Assembly: GCA_963693365.1 (NCBI GenBank) | Contig: CAVNZM010000006.1 | Span: 1,240,001-1,304,000 of the forward strand | Origin: Amoebidium appalachense | Taxonomy: Eukaryota > Ichthyosporea | Length of the DNA stretch: 64,000 bases | Direction of reading: 5' to 3' | Shown here: one piece after another, positions 1 to 15,400 of the stretch | Layout: every line of letters begins with the position of its first letter | Numbering within the stretch: position 1 is the stretch's first letter | The notes under the pieces: model-generated | Database searches by the model: none | What the model saw: only the letters and a program-made list of their open reading frames with translations | What the model was told of the DNA's origin: nothing | Program-made: the position numbers and the translations under genes

Positions 1-423
1 ACGTGAAATGATCCAGGGGAACCAAGGTATATATACGATAGTATATTTCAGAAACGACTAAAAAATTAGGAATATTTATAAAACAAACAAAAAAGTAGGA
101 ATATTGTAGATCTAATGGGGTGAACTCGAATGTGCTGTTAATTGTTTCAACAGTCATCACTAATACATATTAGCCGCCCAGGCCAACATGCAATGTATGT
201 GTCACCTCACCGAGCACATACATCTCTATTGGGAGAATATGACCTTGAAGAGGAGCCGCGGGGTGGGGGGGGAGGGGGGGGGGGGGGGGGGTTCCTAAGC
301 GCCTGCGGGAAGGGGGGGGGGGGGGGGGGGGGCAAGGTAGGAAGGGGGTGGCCCACATAAACCCGTGATCAGGCCCCAGAGCATCTGGCCACCATGCTCC
401 TTCCCCTCCCCCCATTCGCTCTA
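1..423. other. Left-edge intergenic, poly-G runs
   Basis: No gene is visible. The first 170 bases are AT-rich. Two long poly-G runs follow at about 257-290 and 312-332. Reading frames across them encode only poly-Gly or poly-Pro. Confidence 0.7.
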
Positions 424-795
424 GTCTCCAAGGCTATGTACCCACTGGCTTACATAAGTGGCTGAGCACTACTACGCCGCGGGACGTCTCCAGCCGGGTC
501 TATGTAATTCTGATGGGCAATCGGAACGCTTTATGAAAGTTTATTTTCCTAATGGGCAGTAGGAACACTTCCGTACTTCTGATGGGCAATAGGAACGCTT
601 CCGCAATTTTGTTGTTGGGCAATAGGAACGCGGCGTTAAATTAATCTTGCGACTTTTAACCAACCATCTGCTGTAGATTTAAATTTGTTTGCGCAATCAG
701 ACACTTTGTCTAGTGACTGTCGCCTGCGGCAACATACAAGGTATGTTGAGCCGGGCCGCAGGGAGACAGCACTCAAAGTGACTACATTCACTTCC
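424..795 (+). repeat. Dispersed ~370-bp repeat, copy 1, with CCAAT-like array and terminal hairpin
   Basis: This segment is homologous, in the same orientation, to 24860-25228. Both start with TAGTCT(A/C)CAAGGCT and share a block around GGGACGTCTCC. Both end in a hairpin-forming stretch (697-770 here) whose arms include CTGTCGCCTGCGGC and GCCGCAGGGAGACAG. Inside copy 1 the box GGGCA(A/G)T(A/C)GGAACRC occurs four times at roughly 35-45 nt spacing (about 514, 555, 585 and 617). The reverse complement of the box reads GTTCCTATTGCCC, resembling an inverted CCAAT element. It may be a non-autonomous element carrying promoter-like boxes. No coding potential was seen. Confidence 0.65.
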
Positions 796-1108
796 CCTGC
801 GGGCCACCCGCCCCACAAGCCACCACTCACATACACACTCGTACTACACACAGATCTGTCCGTAGTACGAGTGCTTATCAATTTAGGCACTAGACTAAAT
901 ATAAGTGCTATTTTCTTCGTTCTAAAATGAGCTGTGTGGCTTAGCCTAGTGCACAGCTATAATTGCAGTTTTCACAACCCCCCCCCCCCCCCCCCCCCCC
1001 CCCACTTCGCAGGGCCTCCTCAACACACACACACACACATACACACACGCACACGCGCACACATACACACGCGCACACGCGCGCACGAACATACACGCCC
1101 ACGCGCAC

Positions 1109-1149
<41 letters not shown>

Positions 1150-1163
1150 CACGCACACACACA

Positions 1164-1203
<40 letters not shown>

Positions 1204-1582
1204 CAGACACAGACACACACACACTACCAAGACGTCTCACATTAGACATCGACCTCACCGTGTGGAGCAGGCGTGCCAGCTAGTACTTTGCAGAAATAAA
1301 TAGACGAATAAAGTTGAACAGAAAACTGTATTAAATGGCATGACATGCAGGCTTCCTTGCTTTCCGTTTATTATTGGGTCTGCTCCTCATCAGATATCAT
1401 GACGCACATGCACAGTCTCAACCCCATTTCAACAAAGCACATTGCAAATTAAATAGTGTGCTCGTCTGGTACTACACCTAGTAGGCCTACCCTTTGGACA
1501 AAAAAGGCAACACACTAAACTAAAATATACACATGACCAACACAATATATTAACAGCAGAGCATGATCATTGAGAAGCTCAG

Positions 1583-1613
<31 letters not shown>

Positions 1614-1694
1614 CCAACACTTTGGGACACAGCAGAGGAATACTATCATCAAAAATGTGTGGTTTTAGCAAAACAACAACATAACACGTTCACT
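796..1694. other. Intergenic with CA, CACAGG and GCAC microsatellites
   Basis: No gene was recognised. The stretch holds a poly-C run (about 979-1003), (CA)n (1021-1080), a CACAGG hexamer array (about 1108-1148), a (GCAC)n tetramer array (about 1163-1204) and a poly-A run (1588-1612). Its right part is probably the 3' flank of the minus-strand nucleoredoxin-like gene. Confidence 0.6.
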
Positions 1695-6305
<4,611 letters not shown>

Positions 6306-6311
6306 AGTGAT

Positions 6312-6315
<4 letters not shown>

Positions 6316-6381
<66 letters not shown>

Positions 6382-7015
6382 CCAGTCGCACCATGTCCGG
6401 CTCCCGATCACATCAAAACCACATGTAATCGGTGATTAGGCTGCATGATTCTGCAAATTCCGCATTAAGTCAACCAATAGACACATTAGACCGCACCAGA
6501 ACCCATAGAGATGACCAATCAGAGTAGACATTCCGCGCATTTTTGTCAGGTTAAAATTTAAGTAGCACAGGTCGCCACGAAAACTGGTCGGAAACACGTG
6601 AAAACGTGTTTTCTAGCTCCTCTAGTCCAACGGAGAACTCCTAGCACACCTAACAGCCGGGCCCAGAAAAACTCAAGCGGATAGAGGTACACGTTAGCTA
6701 CAGGGGACACTAAAAGCCGTCCCCGTAGGCCGGCGGGCACGGGAGTTACGCGCCGGAAAGGAGCCCCCCCTTTTTTTCCCTGCACTTGACACAAAACCAA
6801 CGTTTCCTCTTTCAGTGGTAGTGACCTTTGTCTGGGGGGAAAAACATTAACGGCACAGAATTCACACACTGTGACATAGTAGCAGAGTAGAACGCGCACA
6901 GAGTAGCCGTATCCACAGATACCAGCATCCTGCACTCACCCTTTTCGCACACACAAAGTCAACAACCATCTAGCAAATAAACGCTACCCAAAACATAGCT
7001 GCACCCACCCCTACC
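6316..7015 (+). other. 5' untranslated region of the giant LINE
   Basis: A C run (6312-6340) and T run (6344-6381) are followed by about 630 bp of unique sequence before the ORF1 ATG. CCAAT motifs occur near 6473 and 6519. LINEs usually carry an internal promoter in the 5' UTR, so these boxes could serve that role, which is inference. Boundaries depend on the proposed target-site duplication. Confidence 0.4.
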
Positions 7016-9265
7016 ATGGAAAACCACATGGAGCTAGACGGGGACACGTCCCTCACTGCAATATCCACCTTAAACCCACCCACACCCAATCACACGGATA
7101 GGGCAACCGAGTCGGTAGAAACCACACAACCGATGGGGGAAAGCATGGGGGTGGGAGCGAACCCTCATCATCCCCCGGGCTCTGGAGGAAACGAGCGCTT
7201 GTCGGGCAAAAGAGGAAAGGAGGAAACAGAGGAGATGGAGAGGTCTACCTCACGCAGGACGGACTATGCCATACCAGGTAAAACTAACGCCCCCACCCTT
7301 TCCATACTGTGTCCCCTGCCAGCAGACGACGGACACTCTGAAGCGGGCTGGTTGGCTCGGGTGTATGACTTCGTCAGCACCCAGAACCTAGCAAACAGGT
7401 ACCTGGTGCACAACCGAAACCAACGGGGCATAGAGATCATGGTAGGCACAGAAGCAGAGTGGGAGGCACTAGTCACAGCACTGGTGGGGGAGGGCATTTT
7501 ACCTGCCCCCCCACCCCACCCCTCCATCCGCCCGAACCCCACACTGTACATGGTCCTAATCCCGAATAGAACGGTAGAAACGTGCAATTTTCCGAGGATA
7601 GGACGAGCAAGTGACGTGGCAACCGTGCTATATGCCATAGACCTTCACCCAGTGACCGTAACCTGGCTCCCCCCAAACCCCAACTTCCGTATCGCCAGGG
7701 AGCACTGGGCGTATGAGGGTAATTATGAGGTGGTTTTTCCGGACGACGAACACCATAGGAAACGCATAATAAATCTCCGAGAACACTTTAGGGTCAACCA
7801 GACCTCTCTAGTGGAGGAAACATACATGACGGCGGCCCCTGCAATGCACAGGCACCGGGCCTGGGCTATCACCACACCCGGCTTAAACGAGGACACACGC
7901 CCCCCCCATCTCCAGGGGTACGATCATCGCCTCTATGAGAACACCAACCCCACCCCCCGTGTGGTGGACACCCCTCCCGAGCGGCCCCAGGCCCGACCCT
8001 TTCCGACACAGGAGGGGGGGGGGGAGGAGTCAGAGGCAGTTCTGTTGCTAATCCCCATCCCACAGTCTCACATGTGTGGGTTGTGTTGGGAGCAATCCCA
8101 CAAACTAACAGACACAGAGTGCCCGTTTGTTCAGTGCCTAACCTGTCGGGAGGTGGGGCACGAACCGGATGAGTGCCCCAAAAACCGCACCAGCTGTCCG
8201 TACTGTAACCGGCCGTTACACGTACACGGAAACCCCAGTAACCCCATCGCCACATGCCTGCAACGCCGCCGAAACTGCGGTAACTGTGGGGAACTGGGCC
8301 ACCCCGCATATAAATGCCAACGGAAACCCCTTTTCGCACCGGGTATTATCGTGTTGGTGGGCTTGAGTAGTCTAGACCCACCTGACGACTCTTTCTTCGC
8401 CACCGTGATTGAGTGGCGGGACTATGTACACGTCCAGGCACTCCGCCAGGCACTCACGTACTCCGGCCTTGGCCCCCCCGGGGAGGGGGCCACCCGGGAG
8501 GGTAGAGCCGGCAGAGCCCCAGAGGTGAATAAGTGTAGGGTCACAGGGCACCACTTCATCACCATGCCCATCCCCGTAAGCCACACGGACTACCCATACC
8601 TCCGGGACCACCCGGAGGGAATACTTCTGTCGTTTAATACCGGGGCACCAAGCCCCCGCGAATACACAGTACGTGCCCGCCTCACCACCGTGGACAGGGC
8701 GACCGTGCTCCTCGACCACCCGCGGCTAGGGCAGAGCACACATCCCACAGACAACACACCACCACTCGAGGCCCCAGACGAAGACGACCAATCATTGGCC
8801 TCCGCGCCGTCGCACCAGCCCTACCAGGCCCCGTCCCCACCTCCGCCGGTGTCGCCCACAGGGGACCCCGTGGCGGACCTGACGGCTCGAGTAAACCGGC
8901 TCGAACTGCAGTTGGCCAGCCAGGGGGCCACCATACACAACGTGCACCGTGAGGTGCAGGATACGACTGCCCAGCTGAGGGGTATGGAGCAGTCGATGGT
9001 TAGCATGCTCGAACAGCTAGGGGACCGCCTTGCCCTCACACTGGAAGCCCGTTTGGGCGGGGCTAGGGGGGGAGGGGGAGGGGGGAGAGCACTCTACCCC
9101 AGAGACCCGAGACCCCCAAGCCACCGAGCCATTGAGGCCCACAGAGGCACAACACCCCAACAGCGGCGCCCCCCCCCAACCAAGGCGGGGGCCCCCAGGG
9201 GCCCCCTCACAACGCCAACCCACACAGCCCACACGCCCATCCACACCACACAGGTCCTCGGTTAA
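7016..9265 (+). CDS. LINE ORF1 protein (gag-like, CCHC zinc knuckles, coiled coil)
   Basis: The product is 749 aa and the frame is intact. The N-terminus is low complexity and charged (residues 1-85). A globular middle part (about 95-270) could be RRM-like, as in many LINE ORF1 proteins, but I cannot prove this. A Cys/His-rich block spans about residues 352-433. It includes canonical CX2CX4HX4C knuckles CLTCREVGHEPDEC and CGNCGELGHPAYKC. Near the C-terminus a heptad-rich segment (about 620-675, beginning DLTARVNRLELQL) predicts a coiled coil for trimerisation. The tail is Pro/Arg-rich. In the family this protein packages element RNA. The start is the first ATG of the open frame, and a 169-nt gap separates the ORF from ORF2. 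Confidence 0.85.
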   Translation: MENHMELDGDTSLTAISTLNPPTPNHTDRATESVETTQPMGESMGVGANPHHPPGSGGNERLSGKRGKEETEEMERSTSRRTDYAIPGKTNAPTLSILCPLPADDGHSEAGWLARVYDFVSTQNLANRYLVHNRNQRGIEIMVGTEAEWEALVTALVGEGILPAPPPHPSIRPNPTLYMVLIPNRTVETCNFPRIGRASDVATVLYAIDLHPVTVTWLPPNPNFRIAREHWAYEGNYEVVFPDDEHHRKRIINLREHFRVNQTSLVEETYMTAAPAMHRHRAWAITTPGLNEDTRPPHLQGYDHRLYENTNPTPRVVDTPPERPQARPFPTQEGGGEESEAVLLLIPIPQSHMCGLCWEQSHKLTDTECPFVQCLTCREVGHEPDECPKNRTSCPYCNRPLHVHGNPSNPIATCLQRRRNCGNCGELGHPAYKCQRKPLFAPGIIVLVGLSSLDPPDDSFFATVIEWRDYVHVQALRQALTYSGLGPPGEGATREGRAGRAPEVNKCRVTGHHFITMPIPVSHTDYPYLRDHPEGILLSFNTGAPSPREYTVRARLTTVDRATVLLDHPRLGQSTHPTDNTPPLEAPDEDDQSLASAPSHQPYQAPSPPPPVSPTGDPVADLTARVNRLELQLASQGATIHNVHREVQDTTAQLRGMEQSMVSMLEQLGDRLALTLEARLGGARGGGGGGRALYPRDPRPPSHRAIEAHRGTTPQQRRPPPTKAGAPRGPLTTPTHTAHTPIHTTQVLG

Positions 9266-9434
9266 CTCGACACGGGGAACTGACCAAGGTGCCCGTCCCC
9301 CATCGCATGGGGACGGGCAGGCATAATGCCGACCCCATCCCCCCCGCCCGGACACCCGGCGCCGGCAAAGGGGGTAGCGCCCGACACCACACACACTCGG
9401 CACGGCGCAAAGTCCGGGTCCAGAGGCCACAGAC

Positions 9435-12400
9435 ATGATCCACCAGAACACAGCCCTGGAAGCACTTGAAGGGGAGCTAGTCTCGCCCATCAACCACGCA
9501 AATTTACCACCAGCCAAACCACACAGCCACCTTCGGATTGGAACTTTAAACCTGGCCGGACCTACCACTCGTACCGGCCAGGACAAGATCGTCGAGGCAG
9601 CCAGGTGGGCTGCCTTTGCAGACATGGACGTAGTCATTCTGACGGAGACCGGGACCACCCCGGGCTCCTTCACACGCACAAAGTTTTCCATTCGAAACGA
9701 AGGTATCCCCATGCGTGCCACGTATGTATGCCCACCAGCCACCACCACTGGACACACACACACAACACTCTCTGCCTCAGAGGCCGGTATCCCGGTGGCA
9801 GAGAGCTCGTCCAATGACCAAACCACACCGTCACTAGCCCAGGAGGAAACACGATTCCGCTACACGGGGGTGGTGATACTCACAAACGAAACGTGGTTTA
9901 GACACCAAGGAAAACCACATAGCAAAAATGCACGAATGCTAGCTATTCCATATCACACAAAACGGCACACAACGTGGGTGATAGGACTTTATCAACACAC
10001 GAATGCAACACAGGGAAACGTCAGACAGGCCCGTCGACTCACCTCACAGGTAGCCAGATTTCTCACCTCCCTCCCGGCCCCCAACGACACCACTGTCATC
10101 GTGGCCGGGGATTTCAACGAGGTGTGCCACCCTACTCTGGACAGGGCACGGCCCGAAACCGGCCCCAGTTCAGCACAGGCAATGCCCACAGGACTCGTGC
10201 CCGGGCTGCTCCACGAGCTGATGGACGCCCATCTACTCATAGACAGCTACCGAGCCGAACACCCCACCACCAGGAAATATACGTACCACAGCGGTCCCCA
10301 CCGCTCACGCATCGACTACGTATACATCCCGGCGGCGTTACGCCCAGCACTGGTCTCAGCCTCCGTCACGGAATTACCGGATCTTCACACCGACCACCAC
10401 CTGGCCTGGTGCGAAACTGGGCCCCATCCTAACCTGCCGGGCCAGGGACCAGGGCCAACCCGAAACCAACCCACACCGAGACTCCAGCTGAAACCGAACA
10501 CCACACAGGAGGACTGGGCACGTTTTACCACCGGCACGGAGGCAGCCTTCACGTCCCCCCCAACCACCACCCCTACCCAGGCGGAGGTGGAAGGGAGATG
10601 GGAGTACATGGCCGCCACCATTCTCTCGGTGGCAAAAACCACAGTGGGCCGGACCAAGAGCAAACCAGAGAAGTCCACGTCAAAACCGACGAAGGTCTTC
10701 CCGGAGGACAACGAGCACGCGGAGCTACACAGGCTCCTCAATGCAACGGACCGGGCGGCAAATCCACAGGGTTTCTGGGAGAGGGCCAAGGAGCTGGCCG
10801 TCCAATATGGCTGGCCAGCACCCCCTCCCCCTCCGGAGCCCCCCCCACCGGTACCCCCAACAAGCAGTCCCATCATCCCACTGTACACAGCCGACCCCAA
10901 CAACCCCCCGGGCATCCCCCCCACCCCCCAGGACACCCCCCCCTCCCCCCAGGCACACCCGTCCCAGACGGGGTGGTATCAGGAGGAGGGGGACCCCGGA
11001 TCCACCCAGCAGCACCAACCCACACCCACTTTGCTGCACCAGCCTGCCGCTGGCCCAGCAGGCAGCCCCAACAGGCAGGCCCAGCATGGGCCACCCAGTC
11101 GACAGCACCAACAGGAGCCACCAAGCCAGCAGCAGCAGCCTCAGGCTGAAGCCCCTGCCGGCAGCCCACAACGGCAGCCACAGCAGGGGCCACCCAGCCT
11201 GCAGGCCCTGCATGGGCCACCTAGCCAGCAGCAACCGATCACACCTACACTGCAGCAGCTGCCTGCAGCAGCAGATTGCAGCCCCGGCCGGCCGGCCCAG
11301 CACGGGCCACCCAGCCGACAGCACCAACAGGAGCCACCAAGCCAGCAGCAGCAGCCGCAGGCTGCAGCCCCAGCAGGCAGCCCACACCGGCAGCCACAGC
11401 AGGGGCCACCCAGCCTGCAGGCCCTGCCAGGGCCACCCAGCCAGCAACAACCGACCACACCCACACTGCAGCAGCCGCCTGCAGCAGCAGCGTGCAGCCC
11501 CGGCCGGCAGGCCCAGCACGGGCCACCCAACCAACAGGAGCCACCCAGCCAGCAGCAGCAGCCTCAGGCTGAAGCCCCAGCAGGCAGCCCACACCGGCAG
11601 CCACAGCAGGGGCCACCCAGCCTGCAGGCCCTGCCAGGGTCACCCAGCCAGCAGAAACCGACCACACCCACAATGCAGCGGCGGCCTACAGTAGCAGATT
11701 GCAGCTCCGGCCGGCCGGCCCAACACGAGCCACCCAGCCGACAGCACAAACAGGAGCCACCAAGCCAGCAGCAGCAGCCAAAGGCTGCAGCCCCAGCAGG
11801 CAGCCCACACCGGCAGTCACAGCAGGGGCCACCCACCCTGCAGGCCCCGCCTGGGCCACCCAGCCAGCAGCAACCGACCACACCCACACTGCACCAGCTG
11901 CCTGCGGCAGCAGATTGCAGCCCCGGCCGGACGGCCCAGCACGGGCCACCCAGCCGACAGCACGAACAGGAGCCACCAAGCCAGCAGCAGCAGCCGCAGG
12001 CTGCAGACCCTGCCGGCAGCCCACACCGGCAGCCACAGCAGGGGCCACCCAGCCTGCAGGCCCTGCCAGAGCCACCCAACCAGCAGCAACCGACCCCACC
12101 CACACTGCAGCAGCTGCCTGCAGCAGCAGTTTGCAGCCCCGGCCGGCCGGCCCAGCACGGCCCACCCAGCCGACAGTACCAACAGGAGCCACCACGCCAG
12201 CAGCAGGAGCCTCAGGTTGCAGCCCTAGCAGGCAGCCCACACCGGCAGCCACCGCAGGGGCCACCCAGCCTGCAGGGCCTGCATGGGCCACCCGGCCAGC
12301 AGCAACAAACCACACCCACCCGGCAGCAACTCCCTGCAGCAGCAGATTGCAGCCCCACCCAGCAGCACCAACCCACACCCACTTTGCTGCATCGGCCTGC

Positions 12401-15400
12401 CGCTGCCCCAGCAGACAGCCCTGGCCGGCAGGACCAGCATGGGCCACCCAGTCGCCAGCACCAACAGGAGCCACCAAGCCAGCAACAGCAGCCTCAGGCT
12501 GCAGCCCCCGCCAGCAGCCCACAACAGGGGCCACCCAGCCTGAAGGCCCTGCATGGGCCACCCAGCCAGCAGCAACCGATCACATCTACACTGCAGCAGC
12601 TGCCTGCAGCAGCAGATTGCAGCCCCGGCCGGCCGGCCCAGCACGGGCCACCCAGCCGACAGTACAAACAGGAGCCACCAAGCCAGCAGCAGCCGCCGCA
12701 GGCTGTAGCCCCAGCAGGCAGCCCTCACCGGCAGCCACAGCAGGGGCCACCCAGCCTGCAGGCCCTGCCAGGGCCACCCAGCCAGCAACAACCGACCACA
12801 CCTACACTGCAGCAGCTGCCTGCAGCGGCGGCGTGCAGCCCCCGGCCGGCCGGCCCAGCACGGGCCACCCAGCCGACAGCACCAACAGGAGCCACCCCGC
12901 CAGCAACAGCAGCCTCAGGCTGCAGACCCAGCAGGCAGCCCACACCTGCAGCCACAGCAGGGGCCACCCAGCCTGCAGGCCCTGCCAGAACAACCCAGCC
13001 AGCAGCAACCGACCACACCCACACGGCAGCAGCAGCAGGTAGCAGACTGCAACCCCAGCCGGCAGGCCCAAGACGGGCCATCCAGCCGACAGCACCGACA
13101 GGAGCCGCCAAACCAGCAGCAGCAGCCTCAGGCGGCAGCCCCAGCAGGCAGCCCACACCGGCAGCCTCAGCAGGGGCCACCCAGCCTGCAGGCCCTGCCA
13201 GGGCCACCCAGCCAGCAACAACCGACCACACCCACACTGCAGCAGCCGCCTGCAGCAGCAGCGTGCAGCCCCGGCCGGCAGGCCCAGCACGGGCCACCCA
13301 ACCAACAGGAGCCACCCAGCCAGCAGCAGCAGCCTCAGGCTGTAGCCCCAGCAGGCAGCCCACACCGGCAGCCACAGCAGGGGCCACCCAGCCTGCAGGC
13401 CCTGCCAGGGTCACCCAGCCAGCAGCAACCGACCACACCCACAATGCAGCGGCGGCGTACAGTAGCAGATTGCAGCCCCGGCCGGCCGGCCCAGCACGGG
13501 CCACCCAGCCGACAGTACCAACAGGAGCCACCAAGCCAGCAGCAGCCGCCGCAGGCTGTAGCCCCAGCAGGCAGCCCTCACCGGCAGCCACAGCAGGGGC
13601 CACCCAGCCTGCAGGCCCTGCCAGGGCCACCCAGCCAGCAACAACCGACCACACCTACACTGCAGCAGCTGCCTGCAGCGGCGGCGTGCAGCCCCGGCCG
13701 GCCGGCCCAGCACGGGCCACCCAGCCGACAGCACCAACAGGAGCCACCCCGCCAGCAACAGCAGCCTCAGGCTGCAGACCCAGCAGGCAGCCCACACCTG
13801 CAGCCACAGCAGGGGCCACCCAGCCTGCAGGCCCTGCCAGAACAACCCAGCCAGCAGCAACCGACCACACCCACACGGCAGCAGCAGCAGGTAGCAGACT
13901 GCAACCCCAGCCGGCAGGCCCAGGACGGGCCATCCAGCCGACAGCACCGACAGGAGCCGCCAAACCAGCAGCAGCAGCCTCAGGCGGCAGCCCCAGCAGG
14001 CAGCCCACACCGGCAGCCTCAGCAGGGGCCACCCAGCCTGCAGGCCCTGCCAGGGCCACCCAGCCAGCAACAACCGACCACACCCACACTGCAGCAGCCG
14101 CCTGCAGCAGCAGCGTGCAGCCCCGGCCGGCAGGCCCAGCACGGGCCACCCAACCAACAGGAGCCACCCAGCCAGCAGCAGCAGCCTCAGGCTGTAGCCC
14201 CAGCAGGCAGCCCACACCGGCAGCCACAGCAGGGGCCACCCAGCCTGCAGGCCCTGCCAGGGTCACCCAGCCAGCAGCAACCGACCACACCCACAATGCA
14301 GCGGCGGCCTACAGTAGCAGATTGCAGCCCCGGCCGGCCGGCCCAGCACGGGCCACCCAGCCGACAGTACCAACAGGAGCCACCAAGCCAGCAGCAGCCG
14401 CCGCAGGCTGTAGCCCCAGCAGGCAGCCCTCACCGGCAGCCACAGCAGGGGCCACCCAGCCTGCAGGCCCTGCCAGGGCCACCCAGCCAGCAACAACCGA
14501 CCACACCTACACTGCAGCAGCTGCCTGCAGCGGCGGCGTGCAGCCCCGGCCGGCCGGCCCAGCACGGGCCACCCAGCCGACAGCACCAACAGGAGCCACC
14601 CCGCCAGCAACAGCAGCCTCAGGCTGCAGACCCAGCAGGCAGCCCACACCTGCAGCCACAGCAGGGGCCACCCAGCCTGCAGGCCCTGCCAGAACAACCC
14701 AGCCAGCAGCAACCGACCACACCCACACGGCAGCAGCAGCAGGTAGCAGACTGCAACCCCAGCCGGCAGGCCCAAGACGGGCCATCCAGCCGACAGCACC
14801 GACAGGAGCCGCCAAACCAGCAGCAGCAGCCTCAGGCGGCAGCCCCAGCAGGCAGCCCACACCGGCAGCCTCAGCAGGGGCCACCCAGCCTGCAGGCCCT
14901 GCCAGGGCCACCCAGCCAGCAACAACCGACCACACCCACACTGCAGCAGCCGCCTGCAGCAGCAGCGTGCAGCCCCGGCCGGCAGGCCCAGCACGGGCCA
15001 CCCAACCAACAGGAGCCACCCAGCCAGCAGCAGCAGCCTCAGGCTGTAGCCCCAGCAGGCAGCCCACACCGGCAGCCACAGCAGGGGCCACCCAGCCTGC
15101 AGGCCCTGCCAGGGTCACCCAGCCAGCAGCAACCGACCACACCCACAATGCAGCGGCGGCCTACAGTAGCAGATTGCAGCCCCGGCCGGCCGGCCCAGCA
15201 CGGGCCACCCAGCCGACAGTACCAACAGGAGCCACCAAGCCAGCAGCAGCCGCCGCAGGCTGTAGCCCCAGCAGGCAGCCCTCACCGGCAGCCACAGCAG
15301 GGGCCACCCAGCCTGCAGGCCCTGCCAGGGCCACCCAGCCAGCAACTACCGACCACACCTACATTGCAGCAGCTGCCTGCAGCGGCGGCGTGCAGCCCCG

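Noticed and set aside
934-1283. Long His/Thr, Cys/Val and Arg/Ala reading frames over CA/GT repeats (here and at 2.3-3.1, 5.1-5.7, 22.8-23.4, 36.6-37.1, 40.0-40.4, 42.7-43.3 and 44.7-45.1 kb)
   Set aside because: They are translations of microsatellites, open in several frames on both strands, and mostly lie in introns of verified genes.
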